Assembly: GCA_013115125.1 (NCBI GenBank)
Contig: JABANN010000118.1
Location: forward strand, 1-64,000
Length of the DNA stretch: 64,000 nt
From: Perkinsus olseni
Lineage: Eukaryota > Perkinsozoa > Perkinsida
Reading direction: 5' to 3'
Part shown: positions 11,870 through 23,802 of the stretch, one piece after another
How the letters are laid out: each line of letters starts with the position of its first letter
How positions within the stretch are numbered: the first letter of the stretch is position 1
Position numbers and translations under genes: made by a program
The notes under the pieces: model-generated
The model's input: only the letters and a program-made list of their open reading frames with translations
What the model was told of the DNA's origin: nothing
Database searches by the model: none

Positions 11870-14800
11870 TTACATCCGAGCTTTGGTACGGTGATGAGAC
11901 GGGGCGTTGGCCTTCCGTTCGCTATAGGCCTCAAGAATGTTCTTCTTACTAGCGGCATCCAGGGACTTCTTATACCGTTGCAGCGGAGCGATGACCTGAT
12001 GTGTATCTTACTATAATCAAGCTAAGATCCCTGCCAGTATTACCTCTCCAACCCTTGTGATGATTCTAGGCTGGATGAGCCTCTCGTGAGCCTGAGCCGA
12101 GTGCCACTCGGGACCCAATGGCCGAGACATCTCCCTCTCATACGCTGCTGTCTTGCCGCCGATTGATCGAGGAACCTGCCAGGCACGCCGTGACCCAACT
12201 ACGTGGTCACTCCATCTTTACTTGAGAGAGCTGATATTTCTTGGCAGCCTTCTTGCTGACCGCTTCCTCGTTCACCATCACATCGGTGAAGCGTCTCCTC
12301 TTCTTCCCTGCGGCCTTTTTACCGTCATCCTTAGGCTTCTCTACCACACCTACCACATCAAACCCATCAAACAAGCAACACACGCAGTTCGTTACTTACC
12401 CGCGCCAGTCCATCCGCTACCCCACCCCGGCAGCTCCTTGGCCCCGAGAGCCTCCTCCTCAGCCAGCCTCTCAGCCTCATCCTTCGCCTCCAACTCCTCG
12501 ACCCATTCCCGTGCGTACGACGATTCCGCTCCTCCCTTAATGCCGAAAGCACTACGAACCAAATCTTGCTGAGTCTCCTCCTCGCCCTCGGACTCCGAAG
12601 AAGCCGACACTCCCTCCTCATCCTCTGCCTGAGCCTGCACAGGCTCCTTATGGGCCATCTTCTTAGCGGCCTTCTTGGACGGCCCGGCCTTCGGGACAGT
12701 AGGGGGTGGAGTGGCAGCGGGCACTTCTAGCTGTACGGCGGTTCCACCAGCACTAGGGCCCTCCAGTAAATCCTCGGCCTCAGCAGCTAGCTTCTCAGAC
12801 TCCCCAGCTGGAATAAAGGGTGTGGGTGAGGGCCTGTACGGAACAGAGCAAGTGGGTTGCCACCATCTCCCCCTCCAACTGCCACTCACTCTTCCTCTTC
12901 CGTTTCACTATCCTCTTCCTCGGCCATCTCCTTTCCATCCTCCCCACTAGCAGCCACAGCAGCCTGCTTCTCCCACTCAGTGAGCTCCTCAAGAACCTAC
13001 CAAACTTCCTCCTCAACTTGCATCCCCAGCCCGGTATTACATCCTCAGCTTGCCTCCGAGCCTCCTCTCTCTTTCTCTCTACTCCCCTCTGCATGAACTT
13101 CATCCCCAAAAGGCCTCCCTTACCAGCAGCTTCATCCGTCGCCGCGGCATCTACAACAGCACTCGGCCCCCCAAGGCATTCAGAGTAGCCCCTCCCGTCC
13201 GACCTTCCCCCCTGAGGATCGCCTCTGCCTGCTTTTTAGCCTGGCTCACTGCGGCCTTCACCGGGTCCTCCTCGATGTCACTCGAAGCCACCTCAGAGTC
13301 TACCGAATACCACAACTCTGCACCCCCGCACGCTCGTAAGCTTTCCCCACCTTCATCCTCTGAATCGTCAGAGTCTTCTTGGCCCTGCCTCTTGCCCTTA
13401 ATTGCCCTCTCGAGCTCCTTCCGGGCGTCCGAAGCCGCCTGGGCTTGGCGGGACACCTCGTTCCTCATGTCAGATCCACCAAACCTAGAACAGCCGAAGA
13501 TATCCCCACAACACACTGTGCCTGTTACTGACCTCTGAGCCGCCTTGGCCCACTTCTTCCGAGCCATCGACTGCCTCTGCAACCGAACCTGATTTGCACT
13601 TTTTCCATCAGTTCATTCACCCACCATTCCCCCTGACCTTCGACAGCTTCTTCTCCAATTCCTCTCTCAATTTGGCAGCTTCCTCGGGATTAGATGCCTC
13701 CAACTTCTCCAAAAGCCTGGCAGCAGCACTACTCTCTCCCCACCAGGCTCGCCCTGACTCTTACTTTTCCTGCTCCCTCTCGCGGCTCTTCTTCTGCAAC
13801 TTATGCCAAGTTTTGCTCTTGATCTTATTCAGCCGAGCATTCTTCCTCTGCTCCTGGAACATTAGCCTCTTCAGCCTGGCCACAGTATTCCTCTCCTCAG
13901 CCTTCTTCAACTCCGCCTCCCGACCTGCCATCACAGCTCCTCCCTTCCCCCACCACTCCCCTTCAACCCACCAAAGGGCAACTGATGGCCATCCTCAGCA
14001 GTCTGCTTATCACCGCTCGCGAAGACGTTGCTCTCCTTCACAGCAGCCGCTATTGCTCTCTCCAACTCGTTCTCTACACAGGAACACAATCACTCCCACC
14101 CTACGAGAAAGCCTTCCTCGTCCTCACCTGGCTGGAAGGTCGAAGACAGCACCGCTGTATTGGAGATCTGCGTCGCTCCCAACTTAGCCCTCTGCTCTCC
14201 AGCTATGTCTATCACAGCGGCATTGTTAGCAGCATGCACAGCCGGCATCCACTCCTTCTCAGCCGTGCTCTTCGCGCTGTCGTAGCGGACTTCTCGATCG
14301 GCTCGACGCCTCACGGACTCCGGAAGGTTGTCGTTCTCATCGACCCCGGCCGTAGAGGAGGTCACCAGACCGAGCTGCTTCCGCAGCTTACTCGATGATG
14401 GAGCTGAGGATCCGGTAATAACTTTTCTCCCGTCAGCGACGCGCGTACCTTTTTCTCCCTTCTGTTCTTCCTTCCCCTTATCATCCTCGGCCATCTTGAG
14501 GAGCTCGCCAAGGAGGTTCCCTCCTCCCTCAGCCTCCATCCCCGTGGCAGCTGCCGACCCTTCAGGCAGGAACCCAGAGGAATCCATGAAATCAAACTTC
14601 CTCGAAGACCTGAAAGCCGGAAAAATTTCGCCGTGACGCGATTCTGCGGCAGCTGATCATACTGCCGGGTAAGGCGGCTGAGCACCAGACACTCGCTCCC
14701 GTTGAATACTACTTCCCCTCCTCTGCTTTGCCGCCTGTGACTTCCTTCACATCCTTCTTCCCGAGTTGGTCGATGCTTTTCATGAAGGCCGCCTCCGCCT

Positions 14801-15116
14801 CCGAGTCCAATGACGATATGTCACTACCGGCCGAAGAGGCGACGTCGTCCGAGGCGATGGACTCGTCATCATCATCCGCGGCCGCCCCCTCCCCTCCGAA
14901 GTCCAGGAAGTCCTCCAGTTGGATCTCATCCTCCTTCCCTTGCGACCTCACAGGAAGCTCCTCTTCCTTTCCCTTCCCTTTCCTCTTTTGCACTGGCTTC
15001 ATCGGCTGCCGTCGTTTATTAGCCGACCCTTTAGTGACAAGATTCTTTTTCCGCTTACCGGCGGCCCCTCCTCCCTCAGCCTTCTTCCCTCGACGGGTGG
15101 TAGATGGTCGAGCCAT
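11870..15116 (-). CDS. UTP14: U3 snoRNP component UTP14 (small-subunit processome)
   Basis: UTP14 belongs to the nucleolar SSU processome that cleaves 18S rRNA precursors and activates the helicase Dhr1. The minus-strand exons begin at 15116 with a basic N-terminus (MARPSTTRRGKKAEGG) and an acidic stretch. They continue with LPESVRRRADREVRYD and WMPAVHAANNAA, ARLKRLMFQEQRKNARLNKI and KSKTWHKLQKKSRERE (the conserved KIKSK region), Glu-rich coils, KELPGWGSGWTG (the PGWG signature), KKRRRFTDVMVNEEAVSKKA, SRPLGPEWHSAQAHERL and APLQRYKKSLDA. The stop is at 11870-11872. Introns are short, and the unspliced 3' ones interrupt the frame. The next upstream gene (kinesin) ends about 110 bp away. Confidence 0.9.
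14622..14640. repeat. Possible degenerate copy of the AATTTCG...CGTGACGCG motif
   Basis: The plus strand reads AATTTCGCCGTGACGCG, which matches the two ends of the AATTTCGTGGCGCGTGACGC motif with the middle lost. It lies in the 5' part of UTP14, where exon limits are unclear and it may simply be coding (QNRVTAKFF on the minus strand). Confidence 0.3.
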
Positions 15117-15224
15117 AACAACAATAACTGCCCGTCGAAACGCGGATGACCGAGGGAACCTCGGGATTAATGCACTGCAACAGAAGAAGAATCCGAATCG
15201 ATCAAATGATCGATTTCAAAATCA

Positions 15225-18200
15225 TCATGGACTTTCATGCAGAGTCAACTTCTGTTCACTATCATACTCCCTCAATGCCTTCCGCAACCTTCTCGTCTCC
15301 TCAAACAGCATCGGAAATTTCCCCTCATCCAAGTTGCCGCTCGCCATCACCTCCTTCGCCACGCTGGCTGGAAGGACTGCCCTCTTGACCCCACTCGAGA
15401 ATTTAACTGCGTATCTTCCCTCCTCGAGATCTTCTATCACTCGACAAAGCGACCTGTTCACATTATAGAGCCGCAGCAGCTCCTCTCGAAGCTGCGAGAT
15501 CGTTCTCCGCTTGTCAGCTCGGTAACTGTCGGACGAAGAGATATGACAAGGAGAGGTGCACCGGAGAGATATTCTTCGAAAATCTTTCGAGAGAATTTTG
15601 CCCGGACGGGGACCATCAGATTTCACTCTAAGTGACGGCCCACTCCACGCGAAGGGAGAGGCTCACGGCGTGATAGTGATGCCGGGCGAGAGCGAAGCGA
15701 AGGGAGGGGTGAAATTCACCGTGAATGCTTCCAGACTGCCCTGCTGCGAGTCATGCACACCAAAAGGCACCAAACTGAGCTATTTTGTATCTTGCCTGCA
15801 TGAGCCTAGGATTCCTACCGCATGAATGCTCTCTTAAGCTTCCCATTATAAGCCTCCGTCTCCGCCTTCCAGTGCCTCCACTGTATTTCCTTCGACCGTA
15901 AGGCTTCTTCATAAGCCGCCTTTTGCTCCGATAGTTGCCTCACTCTCATCTCCTCCGCTCGAGTAAGGGATGATCGTATGCTCTCTCGACAAGACGAGCT
16001 TATATCTGAGCGGCATACAGAGTATCTTACGTCGAATCATGGAAGATAGCAAATAGGTCAGATATCCTCCCACCTACTCCTCAGCTGTTCCACTAAAGTG
16101 CTAAGCTTCTCAGTGAGCTTATTCTGTTCACTGCCAAGGAAAGCTTCCCTCATAAAAGCCTCCAACCCGCGTATTCGATCAGCCATCTCCTTCTCGCTCT
16201 TCTCCCTCTGTCGCTTCACCTCCTCAACCTCCATCGCTGCTCTGGCCTCCCTCGCCCGGCACTTCTCCATGAACTCCAATTTCTCTCTTCTCATAGCCTC
16301 CTCCTCAGCCAACTGTTTATCCCTCGAGAATTGCCAGTCACCCTTCAGCTTCTCGGCCTTCTCCTCTGCCCGTCTCGCCTTCTGCTGCTCTGCGGCGATC
16401 TGCTCCCGCAAGGCCTCGGCCTCCCTCATCAACCCCGCCTCAGCAGCAAGCTCTTCACCATCCTCATCAGTTTTTACACTTTTTCTATCAGTATTCCCCC
16501 TGCCGTTCATCGCCTCTATCCTCTGCTCGAAGCTACTCTTCGCCAAAGCCAACTGAGCCTTCAGTTCTGCTATCTCCTGTAGCAGGCCACGGACTCGCCA
16601 ATCCTGCGACACCCCGCCAACGCTAGAATACCCGACAACCGGTCGGTTGTGAACATTTTTGCCTAAAAATAAGTCATTCCTAGCGGAGCGAAGCACCACC
16701 ATGACCCACATCTATCCGCAAATTGCAGCGTGTTGAGAGATTCTTGATACATCGAGGTGGCTGGGTTGATCGTACACAGAAGTGTCGTGAAGGAGTTTCC
16801 TCCCAACGCTGGGGAGAGGAGCCGCGTCAGTTTAGAGTCCCTATAGGGTACCTACACCACCACCGGAGGTGCGGGAGGAGGTCGGCTACTGCAGGTTAGA
16901 GCAACTTTTCATATCTAGCGATGATGATGATGACAAGATTTTCCCATTGATCCATTCTGTGGGAAGCCGCAGAACCAAGAAGCATCTCATTGTTCTACAA
17001 TACCACAGCCAGCCCAGGCACCTACGTATATCTGCTGACCTCCTCCTTCTCCTCCACTCTGTATCGACAAGGCCAGTATAACCTTGCTGAGGGCCGACAG
17101 ACTGCTGTTAACAATGACCGCCTCTTGAAACCTCGCCCCTTCACTCCTGCTCTTAGCCAACCTCTCTGACCCTGCTAGATCCACAAAATTTAGTGTCCCG
17201 GAAATGACATCCTTTCCGCTTTCCGCCCGATCGCGGGTGACGAGGTTGAGAGAGAATATCGTGTGGCTTCGACTGGACACCGAGTTGATGGCCGTCTCAT
17301 AAGTAGCACGAAGAGCGCTGCCCTTCCGGACCTGGATACACTTGGATGGCCTGGGTCGAGAAATCTTGCTCATCTTACGATGTCTAGCAATTCCTCAACG
17401 TTCCGTATGGGTAGAAGTGTAAGGTCTTTGACGAAGACCTGGCCAGCGGGAGTCTCGTGGATCTCTAGATTCTGCGACTCCCAACCAGAATCAGAGTCCA
17501 GTCGAGCTGGCGTTCCAAATGAAAACTGAAGAACGAGTCCACCGTTCGACCTATCCTGTATCTTGCATCCTCAACCCGAAAATACTACTCCAGTAGCACT
17601 ATTGGGCCTCGTATTAGACACAAGACTGCTGCTGCTCCTCGTATGATGACGTCCCGTTGGGGCACTCGCTGGGCGTTGCCGATCAACACCCGCAGACCGC
17701 GAGGAGGCCAATCCCAAATCTCGAATCTGAAAAGACAACCATCAAACGCGCAAGATAAGGCCACGAATCCGACCTGGTCCAAGTAGATCTCCACGAAGGT
17801 GGCAACCAGCGCGCACTCCTTAGATTTCGCAACATCCACGATCTTCTTGAAAAGATACCTCACAGCCCTCGGTAGTATCCCTTCCCAACTACAGCTAGTC
17901 CTCAACGTCTCCCCCTTCAAAAGATTCGGGCCAAACACTGAATGGCTTTTGCCGCTCCCAGTCTGTCCATAGGCGAAGATACAGCCACTGTAGCCCAGCA
18001 GAAGCCGGTCCACCAGCGGCCTACCACACCTTTCGAAAATCTCACTCTGGGTGACCTCGGGAGAATGCACCTCTCCGAACTGGAAGTAGTGCTCGCAACG
18101 ACCGTTCGAGAGGGGATCTTTGACCGTCAAGGTGACCTCCGAACCAGCTGAGTCATCGATGTCGTATAGCTCATGCCAGGGGAGGTTGGATGGGCCCCCG

Positions 18201-18289
18201 AAGGGATCGTAGGGAGGTCGCAAGCGAACATGGACTAGAATAGTACAGCTGTTTGCGGAGGAGGGCCGAGAGGTTGATGGACGGGGCAT
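15225..18289 (-). CDS. Kinesin with N-terminal motor and coiled-coil tail
   Basis: A microtubule motor ATPase. The start at 18287-18289 ([14 protein letters not shown]) is followed by [10 protein letters not shown], the P-loop [10 protein letters not shown], switch [14 protein letters not shown], switch [50 protein letters not shown] and [11 protein letters not shown] with NTLQFADRC closing the motor. All nucleotide-binding motifs are intact. The tail (about 16700 to 15225) is Glu/Lys/Arg-rich coiled coil ([48 protein letters not shown]). The last exon stops at 15225-15227. That the 15225-15626 exon belongs to this gene is inferred from the coil character and the lack of another start. I cannot assign a kinesin subfamily. 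Confidence 0.85.
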
Positions 18290-18431
18290 ACAAAGAAAAA
18301 GATACTCTCCACCAGGAGCAGAAATTTGCCGATGATACGAGCCCTTCCAAATGCTGCACTCTCGGTAGGAAAGATAAATCATGGTCACAATGAACGATAT
18401 ACTTCCGAAAATCGCGCACAGCGAAGATTTT

Positions 18432-20725
18432 TTAGATACCTTCCGGCAAGTCGTCGGGTTCCGGCGGAGCTTCGCTCCTCGCTATCAGTTTTCGAACCGG
18501 CGACCTTAAAGATTCATTCTCCTCCTTCAGCCAAATTAGCTCCTGCTTCAGCTCGACTACTGCGCCGCTGTCCGGGGGGCATCCTTTGGACCTGATCAGA
18601 AAGATCCTCTCACCAACGCACGGCAAAGATTTCCCGAGATGCTTTGCCGGCGAAGAGAAAAGATACTCTGTTGACGGTTCGACCAGGTTACCCTAGGACC
18701 TACCACAATTCGAGATACATCTCAGAGAGCTGCTGCAGCTCTTCTTTCAGCTGATCTCTTTCCTCCTCAAGTAAGGACTTTTGGTGCTCTAATTTCCTCA
18801 CTTGTGCATCTTGCGCAACTTGCGTTTCCTCAATGTCAGCTTCGGCACAACCATTCTTCGATTGCAATGCCTCTTGGGAAGCTGCTTTTTCGGCCGCAAC
18901 CTCTCGCTAAACGATACGCATCATTGAAGAGGTCCCCGGTTCGAATCCTGGGCCCACCACCTTCATTTTGAGTATCTCAGCTCGGAGTGTCTTCACTTCC
19001 GCAGTGAGGCGCCTGTTACTCAGCCGAAGCGTCTCCACCTCTTCCATCACGCAAACATCTTCTGTGATAGCAGGTCGATACGCCTCGGAAAATCCACTAC
19101 TACCAGATTCCATCACCTACGTTAAAGTCCCCGGTTAAACCCTCGCACTTGTCATTTTTACCTGTGTATAAGCCTCTATAGTATCCGTTAGTTGATCTGC
19201 CAACGTCTGCTTCTCTGCCACAGCTTTCCTACACTGCCTTCTCATGCGCTCAGCCTCCCCGACCAACCCCGCCACCTTCGTCCTCAGCCTCTCCATCTCC
19301 AGCAACATGACTAACCTTCCTCCACCCTCAACCAGTTCCCCATCCACCAACGCTCGACTATTACCATACAGTTGGAGCCCCTTCAATGACCGAATCGTCA
19401 GGACGGCCAAGTCCCGGGCTTGCCGGCTCAGCGCTCTAAACTTCCACCTATCCCCCTCGCTCGCTATGACATCGAATCTAGACGCATGATCCGCGGGATA
19501 GATTCTGACCTCAGGATGCTCGCCCGAATAGCAGCATTCCATCGGCTCATATGAATTTCGTGGCGCAGTGACGGTCAGCCGTACCTGAGCCGACTCCAGG
19601 CACTCGTCCAATTCACCACTTCTACTACTACTACCCCGTTGCTCATGACCTGCAACATCGCGTCCACCTCTCCACCGTCATCACCGATCAGCTGCACTTG
19701 GAATCTTGTCCCACCGGCCGCTACGATATTGTCAAGCGTCCGCCGAGTGGCCGCGTCCATCTCCATTGGCCCTTCGCTCAGCAACGCTCGTCCTTTGTAA
19801 GATGCCTCGGCACATTCAACCTCGACCATCACCATACACCCCACATCGTCCGCGGAAATTCGATAAGTGGTATCTTCCGCACGCACGCCCAAGATTTGAC
19901 ATAGAGGTTCACTTCGAGATCTGCAACAGTACTGCGGGTATTTCCGATACCATCGGCAGTGTAAGGCCACAGGGAACCCACTTTCTGGAGGAAATGCAAG
20001 GTTGTTCGAGATTACAAGTGGCCTTCTCACCGGTATCGAACCCACTGACTACCAGTGAGCTACTGCTAGATCCGTCCTCAGCCCCCCTCGTATCCATCTT
20101 GACCTTGTACCCCATAGGCTGGCCGTGAGCTAAGATATTCTTTTCCTCCTCTCCAACAGGAAATAAACTGCTACCCAACCCATCATGGGTAGTACCCTTC
20201 TCAATTGAGACAAATGCTCCTCGCACGACTAAAAACCGTGGAGGCAGTTAACAACGAGCTGGAAGGTTGAGTGAATCCGCGCTGAGTCCTCGAATCCGGG
20301 ATTCGCGAACCTCTTTTCCCGATTCGAGAGAAAAACCCAACCAATCGGAATACAATTTCTGTAGTAGATTAATACACTCTTCCCACCATGACGCATTCCT
20401 CCCTCACTACTACCAGTAGCAGCATTCCTCCCCATTTCCGTTACACTGGCCAACAGCTGCTCCGGTAGTCCACTGCCCGACCCAGGCAGCATCAGCCTTG
20501 ACGGCTCTCCGTTGATGACCGAAGACAGCGACGGCCTGCTCCTGGTGGACATTCAGAAACATACTGGAGAGCTCATCCACCGGCGAACTCCACACAAGTT
20601 CGGACGAAAACAGAAACTCATGAGAACTCACAAACCGAATTTGAAGATTCTTCTTCTGATCGTTGGGAGCGGCTCCCCGTCATCCCCGAGGACCTCCGCA
20701 TTCTCCTCAACTTCTTGTCGATTCT
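18432..20725 (-). CDS. Coiled-coil protein with possible A9/AIR9-like beta repeat
   Basis: The likely start is the Met at 20725 (MKNRQEVEENAEVLGDDG). A Ser/Gly-rich stretch is followed by a beta-rich segment: SLVVSGFDTGEKA, TTYRISADDVGCMVMVEV, RTLDNIVAAGGTRFQVQLIG and VRIYPADHASRFDVIASE. The order 'VSG..tGe..a', 'Y.is.dDvG..v.ve' resembles the A9 repeat of plant AIR9 and related protist proteins; I hold that as a suggestion only. The C-terminal half is coiled coil (LEMERLRTKVAGLVGEAERM, VETLRLSNRRLTAEVKTLRA, LLEEERDQLKEELQQLSEMY, LKQELIWLKEENESL), stop 18432-18434. Its end lies 140 bp upstream of the kinesin start, same strand. The function is unknown; the coil and the kinesin neighbour hint at the cytoskeleton. 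Confidence 0.55.
18907..18960 (-). repeat. Intron carrying the 3' end of a tRNA (reverse orientation)
   Basis: A 54-bp intron between coiled-coil exons ending AEILKMK and beginning REVAAEKAAS. On the plus strand, antisense to the gene, it reads CCCCGGTTCGAATCCTGGGC followed by CCACCAC: T-arm plus acceptor-like 3' strand with a CCA-like end. The minus strand opens GTGGTGGGCC and ends TTTAG. Confidence 0.85.
19554..19574. repeat. Copy of AATTTCGTGGCGC motif with CAGTGACGG tail
   Basis: The plus strand, antisense to the coiled-coil/A9 gene, has AATTTCGTGGCGC then AGTGACGG. The same 21 bases occur reversed in the tepsin intron at 32722-32742. The minus-strand segment from GTACGG to ATATGAG is 39 bp and could be a short in-frame intron, but uninterrupted translation is also possible. 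Confidence 0.6.
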
Positions 20726-23292
20726 TCATCTCCTCCAGCCGACTTCGAAGAGCGTCTGAAGACACTAAAAGATGCGTCGCAAGCACTGGGGGAAGCGATA
20801 CCTCCAAAGGGCCGAGGACGAAAGCCTCTCACCGCACTGACGTCAGCACTCCAGAGTATTGATGGCAGCTGCCGTTGGTTAAGGAACATACCCAACACCA
20901 GTCGGGCACTGAGATGGGAGATGCTACCACGAATAGTAGCTAAGAACAGGGCATCGACTCGTGTAAGAGAGAAGACCATAATCAATAGGGCGACCTCTGC
21001 TGTAACAATGGCAAGATAATGCATGAGCAGGATATACGGATACTATCCCTCTCTGTTATTACTGCACTGGTCCCAAGTCGGCTACGATGATGCCGGCATC
21101 CAGGGCCACAGGAGGGCTGACGCCATAGTGACCTCCACCGGTAGCTAGATGGTATCTCAAAGGACGAGCTCGTGTATCATACCTCAACCTATCGAACACT
21201 ACAATCGCTCATCATAAATGATATGAGCCGCTGGATCCTTCAACTCGGGGGCATCGATGGACAGACCGATGGTAAGGGTGTCGATGAGGCTCCGAGCCAG
21301 CCACGGGGATCGATCTTTGGTTCCCAATAGATGCCAGGAGTGTAACTGAAACGCCTTAAATGCACCGGGGTGAAAGCGACCTGTCAATTCGTGAATTTAC
21401 GGGACGATAATGACAGAGAATATTCGAAGTCGGAGCCCGCGAGTCATATCGGGGAAACACCTCATGTTTTCCCAAGTACATCCCCCTTGCGGCTCACACA
21501 ACAATAATTAGTGATCGTGGGAAGCAAGGAAACGTTGCGTGCGAGGCAGCAACTAGGCTCCGACGGCTATAACAGTCGATCCCATCCTTTTCAAGTCAGT
21601 CTTTCCTTGCCGGATTCGGAGTCCGAATTTCGGACACTGAAGACTACGCAGCTGATGACACCTTTTCTGAGATGCGAAGAGCTCGCCGGGGCGTAAGCAC
21701 GCGGCGACAACCAAAAATAATGCCGCTGTGCTTTGCCGTCTCTTCCCGACCGAGGTGTCAACAGAGCAGCATTCCTGAGCTGTTCAGAGGTCAAGGTCAG
21801 CGCTTGCTTGAGCTCTCCCCCACCGCAGACTCGTCTCACCGCTTGCTAAGCCAGTCTTAAAATCGGCGCCAGGCGCCGAGGCCCTCCGGTCGTGTCACCC
21901 ATGACTGCCTTGGTGCTGTACTCGCATGAACGGGTGATAATGAGCCCGGATCCTCGAAGATTACGACGAGAAAGCAGAAATCCAGCGTACTAACGGACCC
22001 CTGACGATCCTCCTTCATATTTGTTCGCATCCCCTCATATGCCACCATCTGCATCCGCAGGTGCAGCGTCACCATCTCATTTCCTTGCAGTTAGTGCAAG
22101 GTGAAAACGTCGCCTCATCACAAGAAGCCTGGTCCGGTGACAGCAGCTCGCAAAGAAGGCTTCCACTGCGCTTCCAATACGCCCGAACGACCGATCAGGC
22201 AGCGGTATTATACCGCTGGTATAATCCGACAGGCTGAACACTCAACATTAGTGAGTCACTAGCGGATGACACTATGCGACACCCCACCAATTTTGGGAAA
22301 ACCTCAGAGTGCAATGCGCGCAGAAAATTCCAACGTCCCTACTTCTCCAGCGGACTTCCACAACCACCGGTAGAACTAAAATTGCAGTCATATTGAAGCA
22401 ACAGAGGCTGTTGCTGTTACTGCAAAGGGTGTTGAACAGCCTGTAGAGCCAAGGCCCTGATTTTCGTTTTTAAAGAGACTTTGAAGCGAACCCGCATGAA
22501 CCAAAAGTTCACTTAGTAAGTGACACTTACCTCAAGTTTGAAGCCATCCTCGTGGGCCATCATAAACCTATCCCTGTTGTACCCATCTACAATGCTCGGT
22601 ATACCCAGCTTGGAACGAGTAGCTGCACCCACCGACCGCGCAACGGCTCCTGCCACTCCTACGGCTCCGGATTGAAAGGGGATCATTTACCAGGCTCTCA
22701 TCAGCAGGAGGGTACAACGCGCGTCGATCACAATGGCGCGCGCTACAGCATTCTACGCCGACGGCCTGAGCATCTCGCTTGCCCAGACGATCGGTATTGG
22801 GCTCATCAGCTATATAAGGACTGCGATGGTTTAACCTCTCTCGGGACTTGACAAAACCTTTGGGGAATGCTCGGGACATACTCCGGGCCAACCAATCGAG
22901 TATAGGAGCACCGGTAGTAGGCAATCTACACACACAAGACAAGCTCGGTTCACCTCGCACAAGATACGCTTTTAGTTACTTCGTGAAGTTTCACTAGAAG
23001 ACGTTATCTCAATCGAAGAGGTCGGTGCTTCCGTGGTCCTACCGGCATCAAGAACTACCGCTGTGTGTGATCTCTAGCGGGCCCCTTATGATTAGCCTGA
23101 TATCTGCCAAAAAATTGGTTCCAGCTGGAATAAGCTGCACCCCTCCAGAAAATTGCATGCGCTCAGAGGACATATCTCGATGCTCATTGAGACTCTCGAG
23201 GGTCGAATTACTCCCTTGATCGTAGTTTCCAGGTGAGGTTGTAGCCAGAGCCTTCTGCATCGATATCCCCCTTCAGCAGTTTACCGATTTAG
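20726..23292. other. Unassigned region with exon-like pieces, minus strand
   Basis: I recognise no family here. Pieces that look coding on the minus strand are QLHSWHLLGTKDRSPWLARS (near 21220-21350), ELKQALTLTSEQLRNAALL (near 21750-21820), MVTLHLRMQMVAYEGMRTNM (22016-22075) and GIPSIVDGYNRDRFMMAHED (about 22540-22610). They may be exons of one or two minus-strand genes. Palindromes at 21863-21879, 22200-22218, 22509-22523 and 22516-22530 fall between them; the last begins at a GTAAGT 5' splice site following FKLE. Confidence 0.3.
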
Positions 23293-23310
23293 TTGTTATT
23301 TTCCGTTGAG

Positions 23311-23751
23311 ATGTATCGCTTCTTCGCCTTAACAATCGCAGCGGCTTTGTTGAACTGGTCAGTGATAGCCCAGGAAGACCCCTATCCTGCAGGCACTTAC
23401 CTTCACTACTTCGATAAGGACCATCTATACTCCCTCCGTTATGGCTTTGTTCAACATGCTAATATTGCAATAATTACTCTTAATTGTACCAATAAGGTTG
23501 AACCTTTTGGGCCAAATGACTTCCCGAATCTGCTGGTGCCTAGCCCTAAGCCCGGTATACTAGCCTATTCTATTGGTTTCGATGACGCCGGCTATGATGC
23601 TCTGGTGAAATATGCTTTAACCTACTGTTGCAAGTTTGGGTATGCGTGCCATCATCCGAAGGATTTCAGGTATCTCTATTATGATACCCAGAAGAACAAC
23701 ATGGAAGTCACTTACAGAGGTGGTTACCTCCAACTTTCGAGTGAGGTGTAG
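23311..23751 (+). CDS. Small secreted protein, intronless, family not recognised
   Basis: An uninterrupted frame of 146 codons from the Met at 23311 to a stop at 23749-23751; an in-frame Met at 23293 is also possible. The N-terminus MYRFFALTIAAALLNWSVIA is a clear signal peptide, so the product is probably secreted. The mature part is rich in Tyr and aromatic residues, with five Cys (NCT; YCCKFGYACHH) and one N-glycosylation site. Codon use is A/T-richer than in neighbouring genes and there are no introns, unlike almost every other gene here; both are compatible with a lineage-specific or acquired gene. No function can be given. Confidence 0.7.
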   Translation: MYRFFALTIAAALLNWSVIAQEDPYPAGTYLHYFDKDHLYSLRYGFVQHANIAIITLNCTNKVEPFGPNDFPNLLVPSPKPGILAYSIGFDDAGYDALVKYALTYCCKFGYACHHPKDFRYLYYDTQKNNMEVTYRGGYLQLSSEV

Positions 23752-23762
23752 ACGTGCTTGAC

Positions 23763-23802
23763 TGCGACAAATAAGTTTTTAGTGCGACAAATCAGTTTTT
23801 AG
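23763..23802 (+). repeat. 20-bp tandem duplication after the secreted-protein gene
   Basis: Two adjacent copies of TGCGACAAATAAGTTTTTAG differing at one position (A/C), 12 bases after the stop codon. The T-run could serve in the 3' untranslated region. Confidence 0.9.

Noticed and set aside
18484-18506. T-arm-like GCCGGTTCGAAAAC as another element intron
   Set aside because: The minus strand reads through as coiled-coil protein and any intron here would be too short; evidence is insufficient.
20032-20062. A-box and B-box spacing (tRNA-like) on the minus strand
   Set aside because: The same bases encode SSLVVSGFDTGEKA in the A9-like exon, which reads through in frame; the match is probably chance and no cloverleaf closes.
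20663-21019. Plus-strand 118-codon frame
   Set aside because: It has protein-like parts but overlaps the probable 5' end of the minus-strand coiled-coil gene and shows no conserved motif.
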